From JBBPYC01 sp038200275 (lineage in GTDB: Bacteria > Pseudomonadota > Gammaproteobacteria > Burkholderiales > Burkholderiaceae_C): a DNA stretch of 16,657 nt. Shown piece by piece: positions 1-8,914 of the stretch. The DNA lies in assembly GCA_038200275.1 (NCBI GenBank), contig JBBPYC010000061.1, forward strand, positions 1 through 16,657, in the 5' to 3' direction. Under the pieces are notes generated by a model. It was given only the letters and a program-made list of their open reading frames with translations. It was not told the origin of the DNA and made no database searches. How positions within the stretch are numbered: the first letter of the stretch is position 1; every line of letters starts with the position of its first letter. The position numbers and the translations under genes were made by a program.

Positions 1-1304
1 GTGGCCAGTGCCGTCCACGCCTCGGGCGTGAACGCGCGGCTGTCGAGTTCGATGAAGCGGTCGTCCGCAATCTTGCGGTTCACCAGCCGCCACGGATTGC
101 CAAGCAGGTAGCCGGCCGAGACCAGCCAATCGAACAGCGCCGACAACACGCCCAGCGCATAGCGCCGGCTGCCCGCCGACAGCGGCCCTTTGAACGGTGT
201 CCAGCCCGGCTGACCCCGCACGGCATAGCGCAGCGATACCCAGTCCTCGGGCGGATGCTCCAGAAACGTCAGATAGCCCAGGCAGTCATCCCCATTCACC
301 CACGACAGCGGCTTGCGCCGCTCCAGCAGCGCCCAGGCCATCAGCCGCTCGGCTTCCTTGCGGTAAGCACGTGCGGTCGCCGCACTGCCGGCCTTGGCAG
401 CGATCCAGGCATCGATTGCTTCGCGGTCTGTGCTGGCTGCGGTGCCGGCCGTCGTGGCGACGGCGCGGTTGCTGCCGGCGCCAGCGGTTGCACTTGGTTG
501 GTCGGGCTGCAGATGCAGCACAACGTCGCTTGACTCTGCGGCATCGACCTGCGGGCCGAACGCATCGGCCACCCGAAGCCGCTGCGGCACCGATGCTGGC
601 GGCAGCAGTGCGGCCAAATACGCAGCGAGTCGGTCGGCCTTCGTCCGGCCCACCCCGGGCATCGAGCGCCACCAGCGACCGCCACGCGCCACGGCAAGGC
701 GCACGTCATCAAGCGTGACCCAGCCGGCCGCGATGAAGCGTTTGGCCGTCGCTTCTTCGAACCACCCAGCGATCGCATCGGTTGGCTGCGGCGACTCGGC
801 TGCGGTGCGCTCCAGCTCGAACAACAATGCAAGCTGACGATCAAGCAGCCGCCGGTTGCGATCCGTCTTGCGGTCGGCTGGGAACGCCTCGGCATACAAC
901 GCCTGCAGCTCGGCTTGACTCCAGTCCTCCAGGCCGTTGGCTTCGGCCCAGGTATCAATCGTTGGCGGCTCCGCGTCAGCATCAGAGCTGGGTGCATCGT
1001 GGCCGGCAGCACCTCCTACTGCCGGGATCACAACGCCGATCAGCCGCCAGCGGCGATCGCCTCGTCGACGCGCCAGTGCGCGCAGCCGCCCAACGACCAA
1101 GCGATGTGCAGTGATGGCGCTGGCCGCATGGTCGATGGCCAGATAGCGGCGTGCGGAGTCCACCCGGTCGAGACCCTGCGCGATCGCACGCAGGTAGGCG
1201 AAGTGGTGCAGGCCCAGACGCAACGTACCAGCTGCTTCATCAGCGCTGTGCAAGTGTGTCGGTTTCCATTGAAGATGGCCACTCCTTCCGTCTGAGTTGG
1301 CCAT
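1..1304 (-). CDS. DUF3701-type tyrosine recombinase (phage integrase family), C-terminus beyond window
   Basis: The reading frame is open on the minus strand from ATG at 1304-1302 to the left edge, giving 434 visible codons without a stop. Residues about 28-230 match my memory of the DUF3701 'phage integrase protein' N-terminal domain. They include HHFAYLRAIAQGLD (33-46), a GLEDWSQAEL stretch, and WWRSMPGVGRTKADRL (211 on), which looks like a helix-hairpin-helix. Residues about 290-410 look like a SAM-like core-binding domain. The catalytic R-H-R-Y domain would lie outside the window, so activity cannot be judged. Residues 1-16 are encoded by the end of the adjacent transposon, so the 5' end is chimeric. 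A GGA 6-8 bases upstream of the ATG is the only ribosome-site hint. The frame continues upstream to a TGA near 1456, so another start is possible. The family call is fairly sure, the start is not. Confidence 0.8.
   Translation of the reverse strand, partial: MANSDGRSGHLQWKPTHLHSADEAAGTLRLGLHHFAYLRAIAQGLDRVDSARRYLAIDHAASAITAHRLVVGRLRALARRRGDRRWRLIGVVIPAVGGAAGHDAPSSDADAEPPTIDTWAEANGLEDWSQAELQALYAEAFPADRKTDRNRRLLDRQLALLFELERTAAESPQPTDAIAGWFEEATAKRFIAAGWVTLDDVRLAVARGGRWWRSMPGVGRTKADRLAAYLAALLPPASVPQRLRVADAFGPQVDAAESSDVVLHLQPDQPSATAGAGSNRAVATTAGTAASTDREAIDAWIAAKAGSAATARAYRKEAERLMAWALLERRKPLSWVNGDDCLGYLTFLEHPPEDWVSLRYAVRGQPGWTPFKGPLSAGSRRYALGVLSALFDWLVSAGYLLGNPWRLVNRKIADDRFIELDSRAFTPEAWTALA
1257..1302 (+). 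repeat. Left terminal inverted repeat with two transposase-site-like repeats
   Basis: The end starts TGTCGGTTTCC at 1257. The two 17-base repeats are TTCCATTGAAGATGGCC (1264-1280) and TTCCGTCTGAGTTGGCC (1286-1302), separated by ACTCC. Multiple short binding sites at each end are typical for TnsB/TniA-type transposases. That these are TniA sites is inference. Confidence 0.75.
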
Positions 1305-1406
1305 TCCTATCCGTTGCCACAGTGCCGTCGCCAAGGACGTGTCCTCCGAACAACCGGATTCAGTACAGCGCGTCGTTGCCGTAGCGGCGGGCGCGACAGT
1401 CAGTAT

Positions 1407-1423
1407 TTCCGCTTGAGCTGGCC
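1407..1423 (+). repeat. Additional internal end-like repeat near tniA
   Basis: TTCCGCTTGAGCTGGCC matches the left-end repeat at 1286-1302 at 15 of 17 bases, in the same orientation. It is preceded by GTCAGTA, loosely like the outer TGTCGGT. A weaker half-site ending AAGCTGGCC lies at 1446-1454. These would extend the left end to at least three transposase sites, about 90 bases upstream of tniA, where they could also affect tniA expression. Confidence 0.6.
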
Positions 1424-1513
1424 TGACCGAGCAAATCACTGCTCGAAGCTGGCCTCACGTCGCCGTGAACTTGTGCGCATGCGCTCTGCGAGATCCGACG
1501 TACTGTTGGACAC

Positions 1514-3334
1514 GTGAAGACTCTGCAACTGACCGTTGGCACGGTCGCCGTCTGCAACAACGACCGGCTGGTCGTTATCTGCGAGTTCGCGCCAACCGGC
1601 ATCCGGGTGCGCGACCTGGCCACCGGCGAGATTGGCATAGCCACGGCTTCGCAGCTGTCGGCGCCGAAGGATCCGACGCACGAGCGTCTGGCTTCCAGAC
1701 AGGACGCCGCCCTCACCCATTGCACGGCGCGACAGTGGCAGCGAGCCAAGCAGCGCGAGGCGCTGGTCGTCGCGGTCCTGACGCGAGACGGACCGATCCT
1801 TGCCAATCTTGCCGCTGCTGCACAGCAGTACAACGTCAGCGCACGCAGCCTGCGTCGCTGGATCGGGCTGTACCGGCAATGGCCCAGCCCATCGGCCTTG
1901 CTCAGCTCGACGTGGGGCAACCAGCGGGGCAGCCGCAGACTCGAGCCGAGCGTCGAGGCCCTCATCAGCCAAGCCGTCGATGCCCTCTTCCTGACCCGGC
2001 CGAAGGCAACCTGCCAGGTCGTGTTCGAGGAGGTGCAGCGGCGCTGCACGCAGTGCGGCGTCCGCACACCGAGCTTGAACGCGGTGATCCGCCGCATCAA
2101 GGCACTTGACCCGTGGATCGTGGCACGCCATCAACTGGGTCGCGAGGAGGCGCTGCGGCAGGTTGGCCCGAAGCCGGGCTCGCTGGAAGCCAGCGCGCCG
2201 CTCGCCATTGTGCAGATCGACCATACCTTGGTCGACTTGCACGTGGTCGATGAGGTGCACCGCAAGAGTATCGGTCGCCCGTGGATCACCCTTGCAATCG
2301 ACGTGGCGAGTCGCTGCGTGCTCGGCTTTCACCTGTCGCTGGAGGCCCCGAGCACCGCGTCGGTGGCTGCGTGTATCGCACATGCCTGTTTGCCAAAAGA
2401 GCGTTGGCTGGCCGCCAGAGGGATCGACGCACAGTGGCCGTTGTGGGGCCTGCCCCAACGGCTACACGCGGACAATGCCCGCGAATTCAAGACCGATGCG
2501 CTGGCCAAGGGCTGCGCCCAGTGGAACATCGAGATGGTCTGGCGGCCGCTGGGCAAGCCGCACTACGGCGGCCACATAGAACGGCTGATCGGCACCTTGA
2601 TGGGTCGCGTGCATCTGCTGCCCGGCACGACCCAGGCCAACCCGGTCAAGCGGGGCCGCTACCCCGCCGAGGCAGCGGCCCGGCTGACGTTGGCCGAACT
2701 CGAACGCTGGATCGCGTTGGAGCTCTGCGAGCGCTACCACTTGAGCGTGCATCGGAGGCTGCGAACAGCGCCGATCCATGCCTGGCAGGACTGGTTTGCG
2801 CAGCGCGGCGGCGCTGCGGCCATCCCTGATGATGCGCAGCGGTTTTGGTTGAGCTTCATGCCGATTGTGTATCGCAAGCTGCAGCGCAGCGGTCTGCACT
2901 TCTCCGGTATCCGCTACTGGGACAACGTGCTGCCAACGATTGCACGACTGGGTGGCACGATTCTGCTGCGCTACGACCCGAGCGATCTGTCGCGGCTGTT
3001 CGCGCTGGACGGCAACGGCCGCTACTGGCCGATACCGTACGCCGACCTCCGTCAGCCTGCGATTACGTTGGCCGAGGCGAAGGCGGCGATCGCCGCGCAC
3101 GGCCACAGCGAGCGCGCTCGGCGCCAGGAGTATCGAGTGTTCGAGGGCGTGCTCAAACAACGCGAAGTCGTCAAAGCCGCCGCACACCACAGCAAGCTCG
3201 CTCGCCGGACCCAGCAGCGCAATCTCGAGGCAATGCGCCCAACGGCAGCCGAGGCCGGCTCTGCGGCAGCTGCCGATGTGGACTACAGCCAACCAGCCGT
3301 CGAGTACCCGGTAGAGATCTGGCAGGAGCGTTAA
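1514..3334 (+). CDS. tniA: TniA transposase (DDE, TnsB/Mu-like)
   Basis: A 606-residue DDE transposase that would cut and join the transposon ends. It resembles my memory of Tn5053 TniA over the catalytic core, including QIDHT, IGRPWITLAIDV, RCVLG, LHADNAREFK and GKPHYGGHIERLIGT. The catalytic triad is readable: D236 (QIDHT), D320 (ADNA) and E356 (HIER), with 35 residues between the last two, as in a D,D(35)E enzyme. A short beta-rich N-terminal segment (1-55) and a helix-turn-helix-like stretch near 96-121 precede it. A Mu-type C-terminal beta domain spans about 440-510, and the tail is basic and helical. GTG at 1514 is the first start after an in-frame TGA at 1466, and the ribosome site is weak. 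The stop overlaps the tniB start by one base. At 606 residues it is longer than Tn5053 TniA (about 559). It appears intact. Confidence 0.93.
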   Translation: MKTLQLTVGTVAVCNNDRLVVICEFAPTGIRVRDLATGEIGIATASQLSAPKDPTHERLASRQDAALTHCTARQWQRAKQREALVVAVLTRDGPILANLAAAAQQYNVSARSLRRWIGLYRQWPSPSALLSSTWGNQRGSRRLEPSVEALISQAVDALFLTRPKATCQVVFEEVQRRCTQCGVRTPSLNAVIRRIKALDPWIVARHQLGREEALRQVGPKPGSLEASAPLAIVQIDHTLVDLHVVDEVHRKSIGRPWITLAIDVASRCVLGFHLSLEAPSTASVAACIAHACLPKERWLAARGIDAQWPLWGLPQRLHADNAREFKTDALAKGCAQWNIEMVWRPLGKPHYGGHIERLIGTLMGRVHLLPGTTQANPVKRGRYPAEAAARLTLAELERWIALELCERYHLSVHRRLRTAPIHAWQDWFAQRGGAAAIPDDAQRFWLSFMPIVYRKLQRSGLHFSGIRYWDNVLPTIARLGGTILLRYDPSDLSRLFALDGNGRYWPIPYADLRQPAITLAEAKAAIAAHGHSERARRQEYRVFEGVLKQREVVKAAAHHSKLARRTQQRNLEAMRPTAAEAGSAAAADVDYSQPAVEYPVEIWQER

Positions 3335-4218
3335 TGGCGTCGGCATTTGCGCATCTGAACACCACGGCTCGAGAACAGGCAGAACTGGGCGACGACGAAC
3401 GGATACGCGCGATCTATGGTGCGCGCTGGATCCCGCACCCACGTGCCCAGCACGCGCTCGATCGCCTGAACTTTCTGTTCGACTACCCGAGATGTGCGCG
3501 CATGCAGTGCTTGCTGATCTACGGCGACAGCGGTATCGGCAAGACGATGGTGTTGGAGAAGTTCCTGCGCGACCACCCGCCGTCGTTCGATCGGCAGGCC
3601 GGTATCGAGCATATTCCAGTGCTCGCGGTGCAGATGCCCGCAGCCCCGGATGAGAAACGGTTCTATGCGCAACTGCTCGCCGCAATCGGCGCGCCCAGCG
3701 CGTTCGATGAGAGGTTGCACCGGATCGAGGCTCGCTGTCTGCGCCTGTTGAAGGCGCTGCGTCCCCAGCTCATCGTGATCGACGAGGTTCATCATCTGCT
3801 CGCGGGAAGCGCGCGCGAGCAGCGCCGGGCGCTGAATCTGCTGAAGTTCCTGGCCAACGAACTGCGGGTCAGTATGGTGACGATCGGCACGGGCGACGCG
3901 CTGACGGCGATGCAGACCGATCTTCAGATCGCCAGCCGCTTCGAGCCGCTGCATCTGCCGCGCTGGACACCGAGCGAGGAAATGCGCGGGTTCCTTGCGG
4001 CCTATGTCAAGGGGTTGCCGCTGCGTGAGCCTTCGGAAATCACCGATCAGGCGAGCGTCAGCCTGCTGCTCGCGCGTAGCGCAGGCATCACCGGGCGGAT
4101 CACGTTGACGGTTTCCCGGGCCGCGGAGTTGGCCATTCGCAAAGGCGAGGAGTCGATCAGCGCGCAGTGGCTCGAGCAGGCCAGCCGCGTGCTGGATCTG
4201 GCGCCCCTACCTGCATGA
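3334..4218 (+). CDS. tniB: TniB AAA+ ATPase transposition regulator
   Basis: A 294-residue AAA+ ATPase of the TniB/TnsC type. It would bind target DNA in an ATP-dependent way and pass the site to TniA. Walker A is GDSGIGKT at residues 64-71; Walker B is LIVIDEVH with D150 and E151. The N-terminal stretch with RIRAIYGARWIPHPRAQHALDRL before the P-loop is typical of TniB. The ATG overlaps the last base of the tniA stop (TAATG) and is preceded by GGAG, so translation is probably coupled. The frame is also open further upstream inside tniA, but that part reads as an out-of-frame shadow of tniA. It ends in an ATGA overlap with tniQ. No damage is seen. Confidence 0.93.
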   Translation: MASAFAHLNTTAREQAELGDDERIRAIYGARWIPHPRAQHALDRLNFLFDYPRCARMQCLLIYGDSGIGKTMVLEKFLRDHPPSFDRQAGIEHIPVLAVQMPAAPDEKRFYAQLLAAIGAPSAFDERLHRIEARCLRLLKALRPQLIVIDEVHHLLAGSAREQRRALNLLKFLANELRVSMVTIGTGDALTAMQTDLQIASRFEPLHLPRWTPSEEMRGFLAAYVKGLPLREPSEITDQASVSLLLARSAGITGRITLTVSRAAELAIRKGEESISAQWLEQASRVLDLAPLPA

Positions 4219-5285
4219 ATACGGTCGCGCCGCTGCCGATCGTCGTGCCACGGCTGGCGGGCGAAGCCCTCGGTTCCTGGCTGTCGCGCGTCGGCGCTGT
4301 CTATGACCTCGACGCGCATCGGTTGCTGGACGTATGGATCGGGCCAACGCCGAAGGTTCCGCGGCAGCAACGAATGAGTGTGGAAACACGGTTGACACCG
4401 CACCAAATCCCAAGCGTTGCGCACGCACTGCGGGTACTGGCAGGCGAGATCGAGCCGCTTCCTGGGTCGCCGAAGGATTGGCTGCTGCAAAGCGACACTG
4501 ACATCGCGGTGTGTCCACACTGCCTGATTGATGATGATCAACGAGGGCGAGTTCGCCATCGGCGCGTCGGTTGGACCCAGGCCTGGCGGACGACCTGCGA
4601 GACGCATCGAAAGCCGTTGATTCATCTACCGGAGTGGGCGACGGAAGACGTGCGGGCCTGGACATACACGAGTGTCTCGCAACGTACAGCGCTGGGACGA
4701 CTGGCGCTGCCACCGCGCCGCCCCTCCCGAAACGATGCGTCGCGTTCGCCGATAAGCATTGCAATCGACGCAGTGCGCCAAATCGAGAGCGCCGTCGGCT
4801 CGGCACTCGCCGGCCGCAGCCCACGCCGAGCCGAATGGGGCGGCTTGGATGCGAAGGCGTTTCTACGCGTCGTGCGTGACGTGACGAGCTTTGTGTTGAC
4901 GAACTTCGGCGACCGCCTGTGGGCGCCGATCTGCACGACGGATCTACGGCGCTTCACGGACCCTGCGCCCGCGCCGGCCCGGTGCTTTGCCAGGCCACGA
5001 AGCTATCGACTGCACGCCCAGGGAAAGCCCGTCGATCTCGTCTGGGCAGGCAATGTGGGCCTGAGGCGCTGCGCGCTGTTCTGGACACGCGAGCTGATGC
5101 ACGCGCGCACGTTGCGCCCTTGGCTGGAAAAGGTGTTGAAGAACGACCGCATCAAGCGGCAGACGCTGATTCTGCAGCGGCAAACCAATGAAGGGCTTAC
5201 CTGGCTCGCCAATCGCATGCGTAACTGGCCTGAGGAATACCAGCGCCACTGGTGGGCGGGGATGCGCCGGCTCACCCACCCATAG
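4215..5285 (+). CDS. tniQ: TniQ family target-selection protein
   Basis: A 356-residue TniQ/TnsD-family protein. The N-terminus (PRLAGEALGSWLSRVGAVYDLDAHRLL) is the characteristic TniQ start, and a zinc-finger pair follows: C100-P-H-C103 and C128-E-T-H131. In Tn5053 TniQ is required for transposition, and TnsD relatives choose the target site. The C-terminal part (about 190-356) is basic, with many Arg and Trp residues, and I do not recognise a specific DNA-binding fold there. The start overlaps the tniB stop (ATGA), so it is the third gene of one coupled operon. The stop is 19 bases from the right-end repeats. Which target it selects cannot be read from the sequence. Confidence 0.9.
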   Translation: MNTVAPLPIVVPRLAGEALGSWLSRVGAVYDLDAHRLLDVWIGPTPKVPRQQRMSVETRLTPHQIPSVAHALRVLAGEIEPLPGSPKDWLLQSDTDIAVCPHCLIDDDQRGRVRHRRVGWTQAWRTTCETHRKPLIHLPEWATEDVRAWTYTSVSQRTALGRLALPPRRPSRNDASRSPISIAIDAVRQIESAVGSALAGRSPRRAEWGGLDAKAFLRVVRDVTSFVLTNFGDRLWAPICTTDLRRFTDPAPAPARCFARPRSYRLHAQGKPVDLVWAGNVGLRRCALFWTRELMHARTLRPWLEKVLKNDRIKRQTLILQRQTNEGLTWLANRMRNWPEEYQRHWWAGMRRLTHP

Positions 5286-5304
5286 CCCAGCCCGCTCAGC
5301 AGTT

Positions 5305-5350
5305 GGCCTTCTTCAACGGAACGAGTGGACAACTCAAACGGAAACCGACA
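5305..5350 (-). repeat. Right terminal inverted repeat with two transposase-site-like repeats
   Basis: Read on the minus strand from 5350, the end begins TGTCGGTTTCC. It contains TTCCGTTTGAGTTGTCC (5343-5327), the spacer ACTCG, and TTCCGTTGAAGAAGGCC (5321-5305). Spacing and order match the left end exactly, with 35 of 46 positions identical by hand count. Confidence 0.75.
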
Positions 5351-5453
5351 CTGATCAAGCACACAAGAAGCAACGGAGGTGCTTCGTCGTGCAGTCACCT
5401 GATGATCAGCAATCGATCTGGCCTCTTCTTGTTCCACTTTTCAACCACCACCA

Positions 5454-6017
5454 ATGAAAGACTTCATCCCTATGCAAACCCGCCGACTCTTCGCACTGCT
5501 CCCGCTGGCGTTCGTAGCGCTTGCGCATGCCCACTCAGCAACGCCAGCCAATCCGGATGACGCGGCGATAGACAAAGCAGTGAGAACCACGCGCGATGCT
5601 ATCCAGCAAGCGGTGTTAGCCAATGACGCCGAACGGCTGCAGGCGCTCTATACATCCGAGTTCACCCACACGCACGGCTCAGGCAAGGTCGATGGCCGCG
5701 CCCCGCGCATCGTCAGCCTGCTGACTGCCGACCCGACGGTTGAGATGGCACCGATCGCCAACTGGGAGCTGGCCAATTACAGCGGGCACACTGCAGTCGT
5801 CCGCGGAACGGCACCGATCCTGAACAAGAAGGAAAACCAGTACTACCAGTTCCGCTGGATTCAGGTTTATGTCAATGGCGGTGAGGGCTGGAAGATGGCA
5901 GCAAGCCAGGCGACTCGGCTGTCCACGGCTCCGGTGCCAGCCGATGACGCAGCAGCGGTGCCCTTGCGCCAGTTGAGTGCGAAACCGGCGGCTTCACCAG
6001 CCAGCAGTGCTCGCTGA
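5454..6017 (+). CDS. Secreted NTF2-like (DUF4440/SnoaL-like) protein
   Basis: An exported protein with a cleavable-looking signal peptide: basic MQTRR, a hydrophobic LFALLPLAFVALAHA core and an AHA/AHS cleavage region. The mature part carries an NTF2-like fold signature: AIQQAVLANDAERLQALYTSEFTHTHGSGKV, later HTAVVRGTAP and YYQFRWIQVYVNGGEGWKMAASQATRL. This pattern fits DUF4440 nuclear-transport-factor-2-like proteins, which have varied or unknown roles. The C-terminal 35 residues are Ala/Pro/Ser-rich and probably disordered. ATG at 5454 gives 187 residues. ATG at 5472 gives 181, places the signal peptide better, and may be the true start; neither has a clear ribosome site. The gene starts about 100 bases outside the transposon. 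The specific function is unknown. Confidence 0.8.
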   Translation: MKDFIPMQTRRLFALLPLAFVALAHAHSATPANPDDAAIDKAVRTTRDAIQQAVLANDAERLQALYTSEFTHTHGSGKVDGRAPRIVSLLTADPTVEMAPIANWELANYSGHTAVVRGTAPILNKKENQYYQFRWIQVYVNGGEGWKMAASQATRLSTAPVPADDAAAVPLRQLSAKPAASPASSAR

Positions 6018-6369
6018 GCTCAGCGTGTAGCGATTGCAGCAGCCTGGGCGTCCAGGCTGTCCGCAACGGCCTTGGCGTTGATCAAAACCTGGGGCGGCTT
6101 GTCCGTGTCGTACGACGTTGATTTGCCAGCAGCCTCGTGCATCGCCGCGTTGAGTTTTTTGGTCTACGTTGTGATCAAGCTCCGTCCACACTAGTGCAGT
6201 CGTCCGCACTGCACCAGCAGGTTGCCTGACGCTGACTTGGGCTGGGTTCTATCGCCTAGTTCGACAGCCAGTCGCTACAGCAGTAACCCACGGTGCTTCG
6301 TAGCTGATACCCACGCCTTCGTTTCCTGCTGCTTTGCGCGTTTCCCGCTGCCTGGTCTTCTTCTGCCCC
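6018..6369. other. Intergenic region upstream of tonB
   Basis: This 352-base stretch has no convincing gene. It holds a 40-codon minus-strand reading frame (6142-6020) with ordinary-looking composition but no recognised family, and an in-frame TAG eight codons upstream of its ATG. It also contains a perfect 7-bp inverted repeat, GTGCAGT/ACTGCAC (6194-6200 and 6208-6214), with a 7-base loop and no T-run after it. No clear Fur box is seen before tonB. Confidence 0.5.
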
Positions 6370-7317
<948 letters not shown>

Positions 7318-7374
7318 TCGCGGCGCACCTCGCCTTTCCTCTCTCCTCACTGCATTGCAACAAGGTCAATCTCC

Positions 7375-8112
7375 ATGGAATCGCAATTCGGCCTGGTCCA
7401 CCTCTGGTCCCAAGGCGACGTCATCACCAAGATCACGGCCGTGCTGCTGCTGATCATGTCCATCATGTCGTGGTGCGTGATCGTGCTCAAGACGATCGAT
7501 GTGTTGAAGTACCGGCGGCTGGCGCGCCGCTCCAACCAGTTCTGGCGCAGCACGGACTTCGCCGCCGGGCTCGACAACCTGGGCGGTGGTCCCGGCAATC
7601 CATTTCGACTGCTGGCGCTGGAAGGCCGGGAAGCGGCCGTACACCACCGCAATGCGAAGGCGCAACTGCACGACAGCCTGGACGCGAGCGACTGGGTCAC
7701 ACGCTCGTTGCGCAACGCGATCGACGAATTCACCGCGCGGCTGCAGTCGGGCCTGGCAATCCTGGCCTCGGTTGGCTCAACGGCCCCATTCGTCGGGCTG
7801 TTCGGCACCGTCTGGGGCATCTACCACGCACTGCTGGCGATCGGTGTGGCCGGCGCGGCGACGATCGACAAGGTGGCTGGCCCGATCGGTGAGGCGTTGA
7901 TCATGACTGCGTTCGGGCTGGTGGTCGCGATTCCGGCCGTGCTGGGCTACAACGCGCTGGTGCGTGGCAACAAGTCGGTATTGGGCCGGCTTAACAGCTT
8001 TGCGTTCGACCTGCGCGCGCTGCTGGTGACCGGCGCGCGCATCACGGCTGGCGGAGAGACGCCGTTCGACCACACCGGCGCGCCGAACGTGCGGCCGCTC
8101 AAGAAAGACTGA
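7375..8112 (+). CDS. exbB: ExbB proton-channel subunit (MotA/TolQ/ExbB family)
   Basis: A 245-residue inner-membrane subunit of the ExbBD motor that drives TonB. Three hydrophobic segments are visible: about 18-42 (ITAVLLLIMSIMSWCVIVLKTIDVL), 125-150 (ASVGSTAPFVGLFGTVWGIYHALLAI) and 165-190 (GEALIMTAFGLVVAIPAVLGY). The second and third hold the family signatures APFVGLFGTVWGI and EALIMTAFGLVVAIPA. The length is normal for an ExbB without a signal sequence. ATG at 7375 follows an AAGG about ten bases upstream. It lies between tonB and exbD with only 5 bases to exbD, indicating one transcript. Confidence 0.93.
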   Translation: MESQFGLVHLWSQGDVITKITAVLLLIMSIMSWCVIVLKTIDVLKYRRLARRSNQFWRSTDFAAGLDNLGGGPGNPFRLLALEGREAAVHHRNAKAQLHDSLDASDWVTRSLRNAIDEFTARLQSGLAILASVGSTAPFVGLFGTVWGIYHALLAIGVAGAATIDKVAGPIGEALIMTAFGLVVAIPAVLGYNALVRGNKSVLGRLNSFAFDLRALLVTGARITAGGETPFDHTGAPNVRPLKKD

Positions 8113-8117
8113 CTGTC

Positions 8118-8531
<414 letters not shown>

Positions 8532-8586
8532 TACTAGGGGTTTGGGGAGCAACGGAACACCTAACCCACCTGAGCCACAGCATGGT

Positions 8587-8615
8587 TTGATTTGTAGTCA
8601 CATCAGCACTACAAT
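8587..8615 (+). promoter_or_regulatory. Sigma-70-like promoter with inverted-repeat operator for the toxin-antitoxin operon
   Basis: TTGATT (8587-8592) and TACAAT (8610-8615) are separated by 17 bases. An inverted repeat TGTAGT/ACTACA (8593-8598 and 8608-8613) fills the spacer and overlaps the -10 box. Antitoxins of this family normally repress their own promoter, so this is a plausible DinJ-type operator. Site identity is inferred from sequence alone. Confidence 0.65.
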
Positions 8616-8647
8616 CGAGGCCCCAAACGGATCCGAGGCAAGCCACC

Positions 8648-8914
8648 ATGCGCACCGCCGATACCTATGTACGCGCCCGCATCGACACCGACACCAAGGA
8701 GCGCGCCGCTGAGGCGCTCGAAGCCATGGGGTTGTCGATCTCGGACGCCATTCGGTTGCTGATGCTTCGCGTCGCCGATGAGCGCCGGCTGCCCTTCGAT
8801 GTGAAGGTGCCGAACGCCACCACGCGCAAGGCCATCGCCGAGCTTGAAGCCGGGAAGGCCAAGCGGTTTGCCAGCGTGGACGCGCTGATGGCAGACCTGC
8901 ATGCGGGGAATTGA
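8648..8914 (+). CDS. RelB/DinJ-family antitoxin
   Basis: An 88-residue antitoxin with the RelB/DinJ ribbon-helix-helix N-terminus. DTYVRARIDTDTKERAAEALEAMGLSISDAIRLLMLRVADERRLPF closely follows the E. coli DinJ pattern (86 residues). The C-terminal part would wrap and neutralise the toxin. ATG at 8648 has GAGG eight bases upstream. It overlaps the toxin gene by 14 bases, the usual coupled arrangement, and sits behind a strong-looking promoter with an overlapping inverted repeat. The family assignment is firm. Whether it is closer to DinJ than RelB rests on the YafQ-like partner. Confidence 0.9.
   Translation: MRTADTYVRARIDTDTKERAAEALEAMGLSISDAIRLLMLRVADERRLPFDVKVPNATTRKAIAELEAGKAKRFASVDALMADLHAGN

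Larger units (their letters stand above)
1257..5350 (+). mobile_element. Minimal Tn5053/Tn402-like transposon carrying only tniABQ
   Basis: A 4,094-bp element is defined by inverted ends that both begin TGTCGGTTTCC: 1257 reading inward on plus, and 5350 reading inward on minus. Each end carries two copies of a repeat ending in a GGCC-like tetramer, separated by the same 5-base spacing. The two 46-bp ends agree at 35 positions by my count. Inside are tniA, tniB and tniQ, translationally linked in one operon. Tn5053-family elements normally also carry a resolvase gene (tniR) with a res site, plus cargo such as mer or an integron; none is present here. The flanking pentamers are AAGTG (left) and CTGAT (right), so no 5-bp target duplication is visible. 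The outer boundary could be off by a base or so because a G precedes TGT at both ends. Confidence 0.8.

Noticed and set aside
286..1012. Long minus-strand frames (286-672 and 341-1012) and plus-strand frames over 197-1295
   Set aside because: They are shadows of the recombinase, which is open in the third minus-strand frame with recognisable family motifs.
2462..3685. A 407-codon minus-strand frame over tniA and tniB
   Set aside because: It spans two genes with clear motifs on the plus strand and its translation is Arg-rich shadow sequence.
8532..8580. A rho-independent terminator after exbD
   Set aside because: The only pairing seen (GGGTT with AACCC) is short, widely spaced and has no T-run.
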